Origin: JAGHKQ01 sp041920565
GTDB taxonomy: Bacteria; Bacillota; Bacilli; Bacillales; Bacillaceae_G
Direction: 5' to 3'
NCBI GenBank assembly: GCA_041920565.1
Contig: JBHGXS010000026.1
Coordinates: 1-49,413, forward strand
Length of the DNA stretch: 49,413 nucleotides
The notes beneath the pieces were generated by a model. It did no database searches, was not told the origin of the DNA, and saw only the letters and a list, made by a program, of their open reading frames with translations. The translations under genes and the position numbers were made by a program. This document shows positions 1 through 9,800 of the stretch, piece after piece (position 1 is the stretch's first letter; every line of letters starts with the position of its first letter).

Positions 1-138
<138 letters not shown>

Positions 139-229
139 AGCGTTTGACTTACTCATATAAAACATTGACGTTGTTTCATGTTTTGTTCAGTTTTCAAAGA
201 ACTACTTCGTCGCTTGAAGCGACTTTCTT

Positions 230-258
230 ATATTAACATCTCTTTATTTCGATGTCAA
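230..258 (-). promoter_or_regulatory. rrn promoter P2
   Basis: On the minus strand TTGACA (258-253) is followed after exactly 17 bases by TAATAT (235-230), a strong sigma-A promoter about 90 bases upstream of the 16S start. The leader between them contains GTTCTTTGAAAACTGAAC, the conserved antitermination-type leader of Bacillus rrn operons. Confidence 0.85.
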
Positions 259-313
259 CATTTTTTATTTTCTCTTTCATCGCTTGTCGTTTTGTTCATC
301 AGCGACGGTTATT

Positions 314-342
314 AATATATCATGCCCCAAATACATGGTCAA
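314..342 (-). promoter_or_regulatory. rrn promoter P1
   Basis: A second minus-strand promoter has TTGACC at 342-337 and TATATT at 319-314 with 17-base spacing, upstream of P2. Tandem promoters are typical of Bacillus rRNA operons. Confidence 0.75.
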
Positions 343-468
343 TACTTTTCGAGAAAAAAATTTCACATTATGTTCCCCGTTAAAAAACAAGATTTTCTAA
401 CAATTAAGAAACATGATAAGAATTGTCCATAAGTATGATATAGTAGCCATAGAGGAGGGGAAATGCTC

Positions 469-825
469 ATGGGTATTAAATACAGCAGCAAAATCAATAA
501 AATCCGCACATTTGCACTTAGTTTAATTTTTATCGGATTCTTCATTATGTACATCGGAATTTTCTTCCGAACTTCTCCGGTTGTAATGACAGCTTTCATG
601 ATTCTTGGCTTTTTGTCCATCATCGCAAGCACAGTCGTCTACTTTTGGATCGGAATGCTTTCAACAAAAACAGTGCAGGTCATCTGCCCTTCGTGTGAAA
701 AACCGACAAAAATGCTTGGGCGCGTGGATGTTTGCATGTACTGCAAGCAGCCTTTGACATTGGATCAAGATTTAGAAGGAAAAGATTTTGATGAAAAGTA
801 TAACCGTAAAACATATAAAGGCTGA
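469..825 (+). CDS. ygzB: UPF0295 membrane protein YgzB
   Basis: 118-residue protein with two hydrophobic segments (about residues 14-34 and 40-62), then a cytoplasmic-type tail with two CxxC pairs (CPSC and CMYC) that could bind zinc. It matches the Bacillus YgzB family in length and in the motifs KYSSKINKIRTFALSL and LEGKxFDExYNRK. The function of the family is unknown. The start at 469 is preferred over the in-frame ATG at 463 because GGAGGGG at 454-460 is 8 bases away and the N-terminus then lines up with the family. It converges on perR and shares a terminator with it, as in B. subtilis. Confidence 0.9.
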   Translation: MGIKYSSKINKIRTFALSLIFIGFFIMYIGIFFRTSPVVMTAFMILGFLSIIASTVVYFWIGMLSTKTVQVICPSCEKPTKMLGRVDVCMYCKQPLTLDQDLEGKDFDEKYNRKTYKG

Positions 826-844
826 CAGAAATCTGTCAGCCTTT
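817..844. terminator. Bidirectional terminator between ygzB and perR
   Basis: A perfect 12-bp inverted repeat, AAAGGCTGACAG, loop AAAT, CTGTCAGCCTTT. It overlaps the end of ygzB and sits immediately after the perR stop codon, so one hairpin can end both convergent transcripts. Confidence 0.85.
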
Positions 845-1285
845 ATTATTATGATTATTATGACATTGCGGGCAAACTCCGTATAACTCCATTCGATGAC
901 TTTTAATAATAAAGCCCGTTGCTTCTTGAGCCAACTGCTCCACTTTCTCAAGTCCTGTATATGGGAAATCAACAATTTTGCCGCATTGTTCGCAAATTAC
1001 ATGGTAATGATGGTTCGTTACATAATCAAATCTGCTTGAGGCGTCTCCGTAAGTCAACTCTTTAACGAGCCCTACTTCTTTGAATACTCGCAAATTATTG
1101 TAAACCGTTGCAACGCTCATATTTGGAAACTTTCCTTCTAATGCTTTATAAATTTCATCGGCTGTCGGGTGCGTCATGGATTCCACAAGATATTCTAAAA
1201 TGGCATGACGTTGCGGAGTAATACGAACGCCCGTACTTTTTAACATCTCTAACGCTTCTTTTATTTCTTCTTTAACCACCGTCAT
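836..1285 (-). CDS. perR: Peroxide-responsive Fur-family repressor PerR
   Basis: 149-residue Fur-family regulator that represses peroxide-defence genes and loses DNA binding when its metal-site histidines are oxidised. A winged-helix domain (ITPQRHAILEYL, NMSVATVYNNLRVF) precedes the dimer domain. All PerR metal ligands are recognisable: THPTAD histidine, SRFDYV aspartate, the HHYHV histidines and the IVDF aspartate. Two CxxC pairs (CEQC, CPQC) form the structural zinc site. These features separate it from Fur and Zur. ATG at 1285 is used; the GTG six bases further in has better ribosome-binding-site spacing and is an alternative. A Per box lies just upstream, indicating autoregulation. Confidence 0.95.
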   Translation of the reverse strand: MTVVKEEIKEALEMLKSTGVRITPQRHAILEYLVESMTHPTADEIYKALEGKFPNMSVATVYNNLRVFKEVGLVKELTYGDASSRFDYVTNHHYHVICEQCGKIVDFPYTGLEKVEQLAQEATGFIIKSHRMELYGVCPQCHNNHNNKG

Positions 1286-1313
1286 GCACCCCAATTCTAT
1301 ATGAATTATTATT

Positions 1314-1328
1314 TTATAATTTTTATAA
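1314..1328. promoter_or_regulatory. Per box upstream of perR
   Basis: TTATAATTTTTATAA matches the PerR operator consensus TTATAATNATTATAA at all but one position. It lies 29-43 bases upstream of the perR start, as expected for autorepression. Confidence 0.75.
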
Positions 1329-1453
1329 ACAGTGTACAGCTAACTTCATCATTCTGTCAATATTCCTACTATATAGTATGCAACTTTTTAAGTGAATACA
1401 AGCAGACTAATTTTTACTTATTTCTACAAATTTCCGTTTATAACCTTTTACAT

Positions 1454-1481
1454 AAAAAAAGTGCGAGAATAATTCCCGCAC
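1454..1481 (-). terminator. Terminator after bcp
   Basis: On the minus strand GTGCG(G)GAAT-T-ATTC(T)CGCAC is followed by seven Ts. It lies about 90 bases beyond the bcp stop and upstream of perR. Confidence 0.7.
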
Positions 1482-1575
1482 ATCAAACACGCTATCATCT
1501 GAGGAGGTATGCCCTACACTTCTAACATATGAATGTTTTATAAAACGGTATAGACGAATGACTTATTTATAAAGA

Positions 1576-2043
1576 TTATTTTAACTGCTCTTTTATATAG
1601 TTCAAGACCTCTTCAACATGACCTTTCACTTTTACTTTACGCCATTCCTTGACAAGCTCTCCTTCTTTATTAATAAGGAAGGTAGAGCGCTCAATTCCCA
1701 TATATTCTTTTCCAAAGTTCTTTTTCAGCTTCCATACACCGTATAACTCTGCTGCTTCATGCTGCTCATCTACTAATAATAAAAACGGCAGACCATACTT
1801 CTCAATAAACTTTGCATGCTTATCAAGCGGATCCGGACTTACTCCTAGAATAACGGTATCTTCCGCTTCAAACAAGCCAAAAGCATCACGAAAATCACAG
1901 GCTTGTGTCGTACACCCTGGTGTCATATCTTTCGGATAAAAATAAAGAACTACGTTTTTTCCGCGAAAATCAGATAAATTCACTTTCTCTCCGTTGCTTG
2001 CCGGCAACGTAAACTCAGGTGCTTTTTTCCCTGTTTCGATCAT
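1576..2043 (-). CDS. bcp: Thioredoxin-dependent peroxiredoxin, Bcp/PrxQ type
   Basis: 155-residue AhpC/TSA-fold peroxidase that reduces hydrogen and organic peroxides with electrons from thioredoxin. The active site PGCTTQAC carries the peroxidatic Cys44 and, five residues on, the resolving Cys49 typical of the PrxQ class. The B. subtilis counterpart is ygaF. Its position next to perR fits an oxidative-stress neighbourhood, although no Per box was seen directly in front of it. The start ATG has an AAGGAGG ribosome site, and full family length is present. Confidence 0.93.
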   Translation of the reverse strand: MIETGKKAPEFTLPASNGEKVNLSDFRGKNVVLYFYPKDMTPGCTTQACDFRDAFGLFEAEDTVILGVSPDPLDKHAKFIEKYGLPFLLLVDEQHEAAELYGVWKLKKNFGKEYMGIERSTFLINKEGELVKEWRKVKVKGHVEEVLNYIKEQLK

Positions 2044-2095
2044 TGCAGCTTCCTCCTTGCTTCAGCTTCTTTTACTTAATTATACATACATTAAG

Positions 2096-2506
2096 TTAAT
2101 TCCTTTTTTCATTTTCCATTACCGTGTGTACAACAAACGCGGCAGGCATTGTATACCCCACAAGAGCTTCCACAATGGCAATCCACCGGCCGACGCCTAT
2201 AGGAGTAATATCTCCATATCCTACTGACAGCAAGGTAATGGCACTGAAATACATACAAACCTCTACAATTTGAAAGGAGTGTACATCCAACTCTTTCCCG
2301 TCTTCTTCCAAGACAGGAAGTCCCATTTCTTCTAATACAACATAACTCAAACCGAACGCTACTAATACTGTTGTGTAGATTAGACAAAGAAGCGATAAAT
2401 TATGAAAGGAAAAAAAGCGTCTTGTCACACGAGTCGACAACCACAAAATTTGCACGCTTTTTCCTATTCCGACAATAACCAAAAATAAGACCACAATCCA
2501 TAACAT
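2096..2506 (-). CDS. Small two-TM potassium-channel-like protein
   Basis: 136 residues with two main hydrophobic segments (about residues 1-18 and 37-58), a pore loop and a final helix (about 110-130). The pore carries the potassium selectivity filter SVGYGD at 94-99, so it belongs to the ion-channel-2 family. There is no cytoplasmic RCK/TrkA-N regulatory domain. The start is set at 2506 because GAGGTG lies 7 bases upstream; the ATG at 2521 lies within this ribosome site. It follows the ABC-2 permease gene by about 50 bases on the same strand and may be co-transcribed. Confidence 0.8.
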   Translation of the reverse strand: MLWIVVLFLVIVGIGKSVQILWLSTRVTRRFFSFHNLSLLCLIYTTVLVAFGLSYVVLEEMGLPVLEEDGKELDVHSFQIVEVCMYFSAITLLSVGYGDITPIGVGRWIAIVEALVGYTMPAAFVVHTVMENEKRN

Positions 2507-2558
2507 GTCCGCCCACCTCATTTCATTTTATGAGACAGGCAGCCGAAATAGACTGTAT

Positions 2559-3344
2559 TTAGTTACCGGCTCCCCGATATTTTCGTACCCCTATATTCCA
2601 AAGGAATACAGATAAAAGAAAGAACAATATTCCCATAACAGGTGTAAAAAAAGCATACCCGTACCATTCTTGCTTTCGTAAAAAGTAAGAAGCCGGATAA
2701 ACGCCCACAAATGCAAACGGAAGAATCCACGTTAATACAAAACGAATCACACGATTGTAGATATCAACCGGATAACGGCCGTAATTCCCTATATTGTACA
2801 TAAGCGGCATAATCGAGGTTCGTGCATCAGACCAAAACCCGATGCTCGCAATAGAAATAAAAATACCTCCGTAAACGAGCGCTCCTCCAATTGCCATGAT
2901 AAGGAACAAAAATGGATCGTACCAATGGAAGGTCAGCTGAAGCTTTACGGCTGCGTATCCCATAATGAGCAGACCTGTAACACCGCCGAATAAAGACTCC
3001 AACTCCATTCGCTCTAATACTACTTGGAATAAACTATGAACCGGCCGAGTTAAAATGCGATCCATCTCTCCTTTTACAATGTAACGGTCATTGAAGTCCC
3101 ATATGTTAAAGAAAGATGAAAATAAAGCAAATGGAACCAAGAAAAATCCATATATAAAAATGATTTCCTCGCGGTTCCACCCTTTTAACACTTGGGCATG
3201 ACCGAACACCACTAAAATAAATACCAAGTTGACAGCTTGAAACAATATATCCGACAGCAAACCGACAATTAAATCTCCACGGTATTGCAGCTTTGTCTTT
3301 AAATATTGTCCCGCATATTGTAAAAACAGTTTGGCATACAGCAT
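2559..3344 (-). CDS. ABC-2 type exporter permease, second subunit
   Basis: 261-residue integral membrane protein with about six hydrophobic segments, resembling the ABC-2 permeases that accompany COG4586-type ATPases (DUF990 family). The substrate is unknown. The start at 3344 is chosen because AAGGGGGA lies 7 bases upstream; further upstream the frame only runs through the preceding gene. It begins 4 bases after the stop of the other permease gene, so the two are translationally linked. With the ATPase gene it forms a compact three-gene exporter operon. Confidence 0.85.
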   Translation of the reverse strand: MLYAKLFLQYAGQYLKTKLQYRGDLIVGLLSDILFQAVNLVFILVVFGHAQVLKGWNREEIIFIYGFFLVPFALFSSFFNIWDFNDRYIVKGEMDRILTRPVHSLFQVVLERMELESLFGGVTGLLIMGYAAVKLQLTFHWYDPFLFLIMAIGGALVYGGIFISIASIGFWSDARTSIMPLMYNIGNYGRYPVDIYNRVIRFVLTWILPFAFVGVYPASYFLRKQEWYGYAFFTPVMGILFFLLSVFLWNIGVRKYRGAGN

Positions 3345-3348
3345 ATTC

Positions 3349-4140
3349 TTATCCCCCTTGCACCACGAGACGTTTTTTCGCCATTCGCCACATAACCGCA
3401 ATCGGAAGAATAAGGACAACGCACCATACTGCTTGAAACAAAATAGCATTTACTATGGCCGTCCCCTTTAATCCTTCTGAAAAAATCACGCTTGGAATGT
3501 AGCTGATAGCCTGGAACGGAAAGAACTTCATAATACTTTGGGCCCATAACGGGTAGAAGCTGATCGGCAGCAGCAAGCCCGAAAATAAATCGATAATGAC
3601 GCGTTTGGCATACATCAATCCATCATTATTGAATAAGAAAAACGTCATCATTCCCGTCAACAGATTGATTTGAGTATTTATGATAAAACTGAACACGGTA
3701 GACAATAAAAAATACATCCAAGTCGATATGTTTGTTGTGATTTGCAGCGAGAAGATGAGCGTCACAAGCACCATGCCCGGAATAGAGAAAAAGACAAAAC
3801 GAAAGATTCCTTCTCCTAATCCCTGCATTACTTTCATTCCTAAGTAGTTATAGGGCCGAATTAATTCCACAGCCACTCGTCCCTCTCGAATTTCTACGGC
3901 AATTTCACGGTCGATGTTATTAAAGTAAAAAGCCCGTGCCATCCATGCGATAGCTACATAGGTTGTCATTTGCATCACAGATAAGCCTTGAATGCTGTCC
4001 TTATCGCCGTAAATGGCGGTCCACAAAAAGTAATAAGCTCCAATGTTTATGCTGTAAATTAAAATGCCGCTGTAGTAATTTGTTCGATAGGCCAGCATCA
4101 TTAAGAAACGGATCCGAATCATCTCTATATACTTACCCAT
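3349..4140 (-). CDS. ABC-2 type exporter permease, first subunit
   Basis: 263-residue membrane protein with about six transmembrane segments and an N-terminal cytoplasmic helix (EMIRIRFLMMLAYRTNYY). It is the same kind of ABC-2 (DUF990-like) permease as the next gene, so the transporter is probably a heterodimer of permeases with an ATPase dimer. Its ATG overlaps the end of the ATPase gene by 8 bases (ATGGGTAA), a classical translational-coupling arrangement that also fixes the start. The transported substrate cannot be told from the sequence. Confidence 0.85.
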   Translation of the reverse strand: MGKYIEMIRIRFLMMLAYRTNYYSGILIYSINIGAYYFLWTAIYGDKDSIQGLSVMQMTTYVAIAWMARAFYFNNIDREIAVEIREGRVAVELIRPYNYLGMKVMQGLGEGIFRFVFFSIPGMVLVTLIFSLQITTNISTWMYFLLSTVFSFIINTQINLLTGMMTFFLFNNDGLMYAKRVIIDLFSGLLLPISFYPLWAQSIMKFFPFQAISYIPSVIFSEGLKGTAIVNAILFQAVWCVVLILPIAVMWRMAKKRLVVQGG

Positions 4141-5146
4141 GCACAACGCCCTCTTCATAAATGTTACGGATGATTTCTTCCGTAGACACTTCATTAATCT
4201 TTATGTCTTTAATTTGGAAGGTCTGTACGACTTTTGCAATTAAGGTCGAAATGATGACCTCCTCATTCGGAAGCTTGGCAATCCAGACATTTTGGCCGCT
4301 TCCTTGCGTCCATTCTACTCCGCTGTCCGGAACAAGACCGGCCAATTCATAATATTGCACAGGCTTGGAAAACTGGAACTGGATTTCTTTTTCGTCTCCC
4401 CATTGTGCCCGAAGCTTTTCAAGAGAACCGTCATAAATGATTTTTCCTTCATCGAGCATGACAACGCGGTCACACAATGCTTCAATATCTGAAATATCGT
4501 GCGTAGTCAATAAGATTGTCGTTTTATATTTCTCATTAATTTCTTTTAAAAATTCCCGGATTTTCAGTTTTACAAGAACATCTAACCCAATCGTCGGCTC
4601 ATCCAAGAACAACAGCGGCGGATTATGAATTAGAGCCGCAGCCAGCTCGCAGCGCATCCGTTGTCCGAGCGAAAGCTTCCGAACCGGCTTGTCCAAAAGT
4701 AGACCGATATCCAACGTTTTAATTACATGCTCCATGTGCTCTTTATATTGTTCATCGGATACACCGTACACTTTTTTTAATAAACGAAATGATTCCTGCA
4801 CAGCAATGTCCCACCAAAGCTGAGAGCGTTGCCCGAACACAACACCGATGGAACGAGTAAATTTTTCTCTTTCTTTATGCGGATTCATTCCATTTACTAA
4901 AATATGACCGGATGTCGGTGTCAAAATGCCAGTCAGCATTTTAATGGTTGTTGATTTTCCTGCCCCGTTTTCTCCGATATATCCGATCATTTCTCCTTGC
5001 TTTACAGTAAAGGAAATGTCGTTTACTGCGCGTATCACTTTATAGTTACGAGTAAATAAATCGCGAAAAGCGCCTTTCAAACCGGCACGGCTCGAATACG
5101 AGACAAACTCTTTTCGCAGCTCTTTCACTTCAATGATGTTGCCCAT
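4133..5146 (-). CDS. ABC-2 exporter ATP-binding protein (COG4586-like)
   Basis: 337-residue ATPase that would power the two adjacent permeases. Walker A is GENGAGKST (58-66), the signature is LSLGQ (158-162), Walker B is LLFLDEP (178-184) and the switch histidine lies in TTHDISD. An N-terminal stretch before the first strand (SRAGLKGAFRDLF) and a roughly 90-residue C-terminal extension are typical of this export subfamily and not of importers. Drug or lipid export is possible but nothing here identifies the cargo. It is transcribed divergently from hemL. Confidence 0.88.
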   Translation of the reverse strand: MGNIIEVKELRKEFVSYSSRAGLKGAFRDLFTRNYKVIRAVNDISFTVKQGEMIGYIGENGAGKSTTIKMLTGILTPTSGHILVNGMNPHKEREKFTRSIGVVFGQRSQLWWDIAVQESFRLLKKVYGVSDEQYKEHMEHVIKTLDIGLLLDKPVRKLSLGQRMRCELAAALIHNPPLLFLDEPTIGLDVLVKLKIREFLKEINEKYKTTILLTTHDISDIEALCDRVVMLDEGKIIYDGSLEKLRAQWGDEKEIQFQFSKPVQYYELAGLVPDSGVEWTQGSGQNVWIAKLPNEEVIISTLIAKVVQTFQIKDIKINEVSTEEIIRNIYEEGVVHG

Positions 5147-5304
5147 GTTGCCACTCCTTTTCTCATATCACATGAAATAGTTTACCCAACTGCCTTCTTC
5201 ATCACAAACAATATGACTTTTCTCTTTCGATTTGATGGTGATACAATAAAAGGATGTATCATACTCAATGTAGAGTAGACATTTTTTATAAGGAGAGGAA
5301 CAAA

Positions 5305-6612
5305 GTGAATTTTACAAAATCCGAACAATTACATAAAGAAGCGTTAGAGCATATCGTTGGAGGAGTGAACAGCCCGTCTCGTTCCTATAAAGCAGTCGGC
5401 GGTGGCGCTCCCGTTGTTATGGAAAGAGGAAAAGGTGCGTACTTTTGGGATGTAGACGGCAACAAATATATCGATTACTTGGCTGCTTACGGTCCGATCA
5501 TCACAGGTCATGCTCATCCTCACATTACTGAAGCCATCAAAGAAGCAGCCGAAAAAGGCGTTTTATACGGAACTCCAACTGCGTTAGAAGTAAAATTTGC
5601 AAAAATGTTAAAAGAAGCGATTCCTTCTTTAGATAAAGTGCGCTTTGTCAACTCCGGTACCGAAGCAGTGATGACGACGATTCGTGTAGCACGCGCGTAT
5701 ACCGGCCGTACAAAAATCATGAAGTTTGCCGGCTGCTATCACGGCCATTCCGATTTAGTTCTTGTAGCGGCAGGATCCGGTCCTTCTACATTAGGTACCC
5801 CGGACTCAGCAGGTGTCCCGCAGAGCATTGCTCAGGAAGTCATTACTGTGCCTTACAATGACATCGATGCATATGAAGCAGCATTAGACAAATGGGGACA
5901 TGAAGTTGCAGCAGTTCTTGTCGAACCGATTGTAGGAAATTTTGGAATTGTGGAGCCAAAAGAAGGATTTTTGGAGAAAGTGAACGAATTAACACATAAA
6001 GCAGGAGCTTTGGTGATTTATGACGAAGTAATTACAGCATTCCGCTTTATGTACGGCGGAGCGCAAAATTTACTAGGCGTAACACCTGATTTAACTGCTC
6101 TTGGCAAAATTATCGGCGGCGGTCTTCCAATCGGGGCATACGGCGGAAGAAAAGAAATTATGGAGCAAGTAGCGCCGCTCGGACCTGCTTATCAAGCGGG
6201 AACCATGGCCGGAAACCCGGCTTCCATGTCCGCAGGTATTGCGTGCTTAGAAGTATTAAAACAAGATGGTGTCTATGAAAAATTGGATGAGCTGGGAGCA
6301 ATGCTTGAAGAAGGTATCGCAGAGCAAGCTGCACGTTTCAACATCCCGATTACAATCAACCGTCTAAAAGGTGCGCTCACTGTTTACTTTACGACGGAAA
6401 AAGTTGAAAACTATGATCAAGCGCAAAATACAGATGGTGAAATGTTCGCGAAATTCTTTAAGCTTATGCTGAAGCAAGGCATTAATTTGGCTCCATCTAA
6501 ATATGAGGCGTGGTTCTTGACGACAGAGCATACAAAAGAAGATATATTATATACAATCGAGGCTGTCGGCAAAGCATTTGAACTGCTTTCAGCGGAAGTT
6601 GTCAATTTATAA
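5305..6612 (+). CDS. hemL: Glutamate-1-semialdehyde 2,1-aminomutase
   Basis: 435-residue PLP enzyme that converts glutamate-1-semialdehyde to 5-aminolevulinate in the C5 haem pathway. The PLP lysine is Lys268 in ALGKIIGGG, and GGVNSPSR near the N-terminus and VNSGTEA are family hallmarks. It starts with GTG at 5305, 6 bases after AAGGAGAGG; the longer upstream frame includes promoter sequence. It sits apart from any hemAXCDB operon, next to perR-bcp, which corresponds to B. subtilis gsaB, the second copy of the enzyme. Another hemL elsewhere in the genome is therefore likely. Confidence 0.95.
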   Translation: MNFTKSEQLHKEALEHIVGGVNSPSRSYKAVGGGAPVVMERGKGAYFWDVDGNKYIDYLAAYGPIITGHAHPHITEAIKEAAEKGVLYGTPTALEVKFAKMLKEAIPSLDKVRFVNSGTEAVMTTIRVARAYTGRTKIMKFAGCYHGHSDLVLVAAGSGPSTLGTPDSAGVPQSIAQEVITVPYNDIDAYEAALDKWGHEVAAVLVEPIVGNFGIVEPKEGFLEKVNELTHKAGALVIYDEVITAFRFMYGGAQNLLGVTPDLTALGKIIGGGLPIGAYGGRKEIMEQVAPLGPAYQAGTMAGNPASMSAGIACLEVLKQDGVYEKLDELGAMLEEGIAEQAARFNIPITINRLKGALTVYFTTEKVENYDQAQNTDGEMFAKFFKLMLKQGINLAPSKYEAWFLTTEHTKEDILYTIEAVGKAFELLSAEVVNL

Positions 6613-6672
6613 ATGAACAACTTGCAGCGACTTGGAAAGAAAGACAATAGTATAAGTTTTCTTTCCATAGAA

Positions 6673-6704
6673 AAATAGGAGGTATCTTCCTCCTATTTTT
6701 TCTC
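6673..6704 (+). terminator. Terminator after hemL
   Basis: AAATAGGAGG / CCTCCTATTT, a perfect 10-bp stem with a six-base loop, runs into a T-rich tract about 60 bases past the hemL stop. Confidence 0.85.
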
Positions 6705-6787
6705 TTTTTCTATTTCATAAATTTCATTTTGATAGTATAATTATTCAATACCTGTTTTGTAAACCGAAATTTCTTAATCTTTTGAAT

Positions 6788-6807
6788 ATCCTTTCAAAAG
6801 AAAGGAT
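6788..6807. promoter_or_regulatory. Perfect palindrome upstream of the glutamate synthase gene
   Basis: ATCCTTTC-AAAA-GAAAGGAT is a perfect 8-bp inverted repeat about 90 bases before the gltA start. It has no T-tract, so it is more likely an operator or leader hairpin than a terminator. No regulator can be named. Confidence 0.4.
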
Positions 6808-6895
6808 GACATAGATGCACTTGGAATGAAGCTGCCTTGTGCTCGCACATTTATAATGTCTAATGCCTATTTTGTGAATGGAGGTGAAGGCCAAT

Positions 6896-9800
6896 TTGGC
6901 CGACAAAATGAAATGGACCCCTGCTCTATTTAGAGATTTTCACAATGGAGAACACGATGCGTGTGGAATCGTTTCCGTCATCGAAAAGAAACGGATTCCT
7001 ACAAAAGAAAATATTGATTTGTGCATTCAATCTCTTGTGAAAATGAATCACCGTGCCGGATTCATTAACGGAGAAGGAGACGGAATTGGAATTCACATTG
7101 ATTTGCCGAGAGACCTATGGAAAGAAAAGCTCAGCTCTGCCGGAAACGACCCTTCTCTGGCTGATAAAGAAACTTTTGTTGTAGGTCATTTCTTTATTGA
7201 CCAAAAACAAAATGTATCCCATATTCAAAATGAAATAAAGACGCTGCTGCAAAACAAAGGCTTTACACTGCTTTTTGAAACAGCGGATGTCACAAATTCT
7301 GACGCTTTAGGCCCGATTGCCCTGAAAGAAGAGCCAATATTCTGGCAGGTCGCTTTTCTTTCTGCTGAAGAAAACAGCTTCGATGCTTTGCTTTTTGAAC
7401 TGACAATTGAAATCGAAAAAAATGATGCGGTTCATGTCGCATCACTAAGCGCCCATCATGCCGTATATAAAGTAATGGGAGCTGGAGACACTCTAGTAAA
7501 CTACTATAAAGATTTAACCAACCCGCTTATTGCTTCTACGATGACATTAGGTCACAATCGTTATTCAACGAATACATTATCTAACTTTTTCCGTGTGCAG
7601 CCGTTCAGCGTTTTAGGTCATAACGGTGAAATTAATACCATTGCGAAGCTGCGCGATCAGGCGGAAATGACAAATGTTCCTCTTACTAACGGGGGCAGTG
7701 ACTCACAAGATTTAAATCGTACGATTGAAACATTTCTGGCCCGTCACAACTATAGCTTATTTGAAGCGATGGATTTGTTATTCCCGCCGATTATCAATGA
7801 AATCAAGCTGTATAAGGAGCATCTGCAAGATTTATATACCTATATGCGCGAAGCGTGGGGACATTTTGCTCAAGGTCCGGCGGGCATCATCTCCCGCTAC
7901 AAAGATGAAGCAGTCTTTAGCGTGGATGCATTAGGGCTGCGCCCGCTATGGAAGGTAGAAACGGAAACGTCATATGTTTTTTCATCCGAGCCTGGTGTCG
8001 TATCCCCTAGCGAATATACGGCTGAACCAAAATCATTTGCTCCGGGAGAAAAAATCGGCTTAAAGTGGAAAGGCAATGAAATGGAAGTTTATGAGTATCA
8101 AGCATTCCAAGAGGAAGTATACAAACGCTTCAGCCAACGAGTAAACTTAACCGATTATCGCTTGCATTTAAGTCCTCCTGCCGTTTTCAAGCAAACGAGC
8201 ACTCTGCCGATACCAAAAGTAGAAAACGGGCAATATGCAGCGTTTGGGTGGGACCGTGAAAATATTCAGCTCCTTGAACAAATGGCCGAAAAAGGAGCGG
8301 AGCCGATTCGCTCTCTAGGTCATGACGCGCCTCTGGCTGCATTAGATACAGAAAGACGCAACATTGCTGATTTTATTAAAGAAAGTGTAGCTGTGGTGAC
8401 GAACCCGGCTATCGACCGTGATCGCGAAGTGGAGCACTTCTCTACAAGAACGATTATAGGGAGACGCCCTTCGTTAACGGAAAAGAAAGACAAACACTTT
8501 ATTGCGGAATTACCTTCGCCTGTCTTGTTAGAAGGAAGTGTTGGTCAAGAAATAGCGGAAATTACAAAACAGCCTTCCTATGAGCAGCTTGTTGAGTTAT
8601 TTGCTGCTTTTGCCGCTGTGTGTCGTCTATCTGCAACGTTCACAAAGGAAGAACAATTGGAAGAAGCATTGGAACGCATCGCAAATGAAGCTGTTACAGC
8701 AGTGAAAAATGGGGCATCCCTTCTAATTTTAGATGACGAAAATGCGCATCAAGACGGACAGTTATGGATCGACCCACATCTTATCGTCGCAAAAGTACAA
8801 GGCGCTCTAGTGAAACAACAACTGCGCCGCGAATGCTCCATCCTTCTGCGTTCAGGCGCTATCCGCTCTTTACATGACCTGGTAACAGCATACGGATTAG
8901 GAGCAGATGTGGTAAGTCCATATCTTATGTTCGCTACTATCAGCGAAGAAAACAGCAAACCGGCCTTAAATCTGTATAACGCTTTAAATAAAGGACTTGA
9001 AAAAGTAATTTCCACTATAGGAATTCACGAACTGCGCGGATACGGCCGGTTATTCTCTTCTATCGGATTGCATGAAGAGATAGCAAACGTTTTAAATATT
9101 ACGAACTTCCTTGGTTCAGATACGTTATCCTATAGTTTTTCAGGATTAAAAGAAGATGCTGTAAAACGGGCAGAGGATTACACAAACGAAAATGCACGTA
9201 TGCGCAAAACATTTCATATTTTCCCGCGCATTTGGAAGGCTATCGGAGATGTTGCTAAAGGCAGCGCCTATGACGATTATCGTGATAAGCTAGGCGAAAT
9301 CGAAGAGAAAATGCCGATTGCGATTCGTCATTTAGCTGATTTTAAAGAAGCAAGTTCTCCTGTTCCAACAGAAAAAGTAAGCATTAGTGTCGGAGAGCAT
9401 GATTTGCCGTTTATTATCAGCTCCATGTCTTTCGGTTCACAAAACGAAATCGCTTTTCGCGCTTATGCAGAAGCTGCAGACCGCTTAAATATGATCAGCT
9501 TAAACGGAGAAGGCGGCGAAATTAAAGATATGATCGGAAAATACCCGAAAACTCGCGGACAGCAAGTGGCATCGGGGCGATTCGGGGTCAATGCTGAGCT
9601 ATTAAACTCATCCAACTTAATTGAAATCAAGATCGGGCAAGGAGCAAAGCCGGGAGAAGGCGGCCATTTACCAGGTTCAAAAGTAACAGCGAAAATCGCA
9701 GAAGCACGTAACGCTACGATTGGTTCTGACCTAATCTCTCCTTCAAACAATCATGATATTTATTCAATTGAAGATTTAGCTCAGATGATTACGGAGATTA

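Noticed and set aside
1301..1525. 74-codon plus-strand frame upstream of perR
   Set aside because: It lies over the Per box and the bcp terminator, AT-rich, with no ribosome site.
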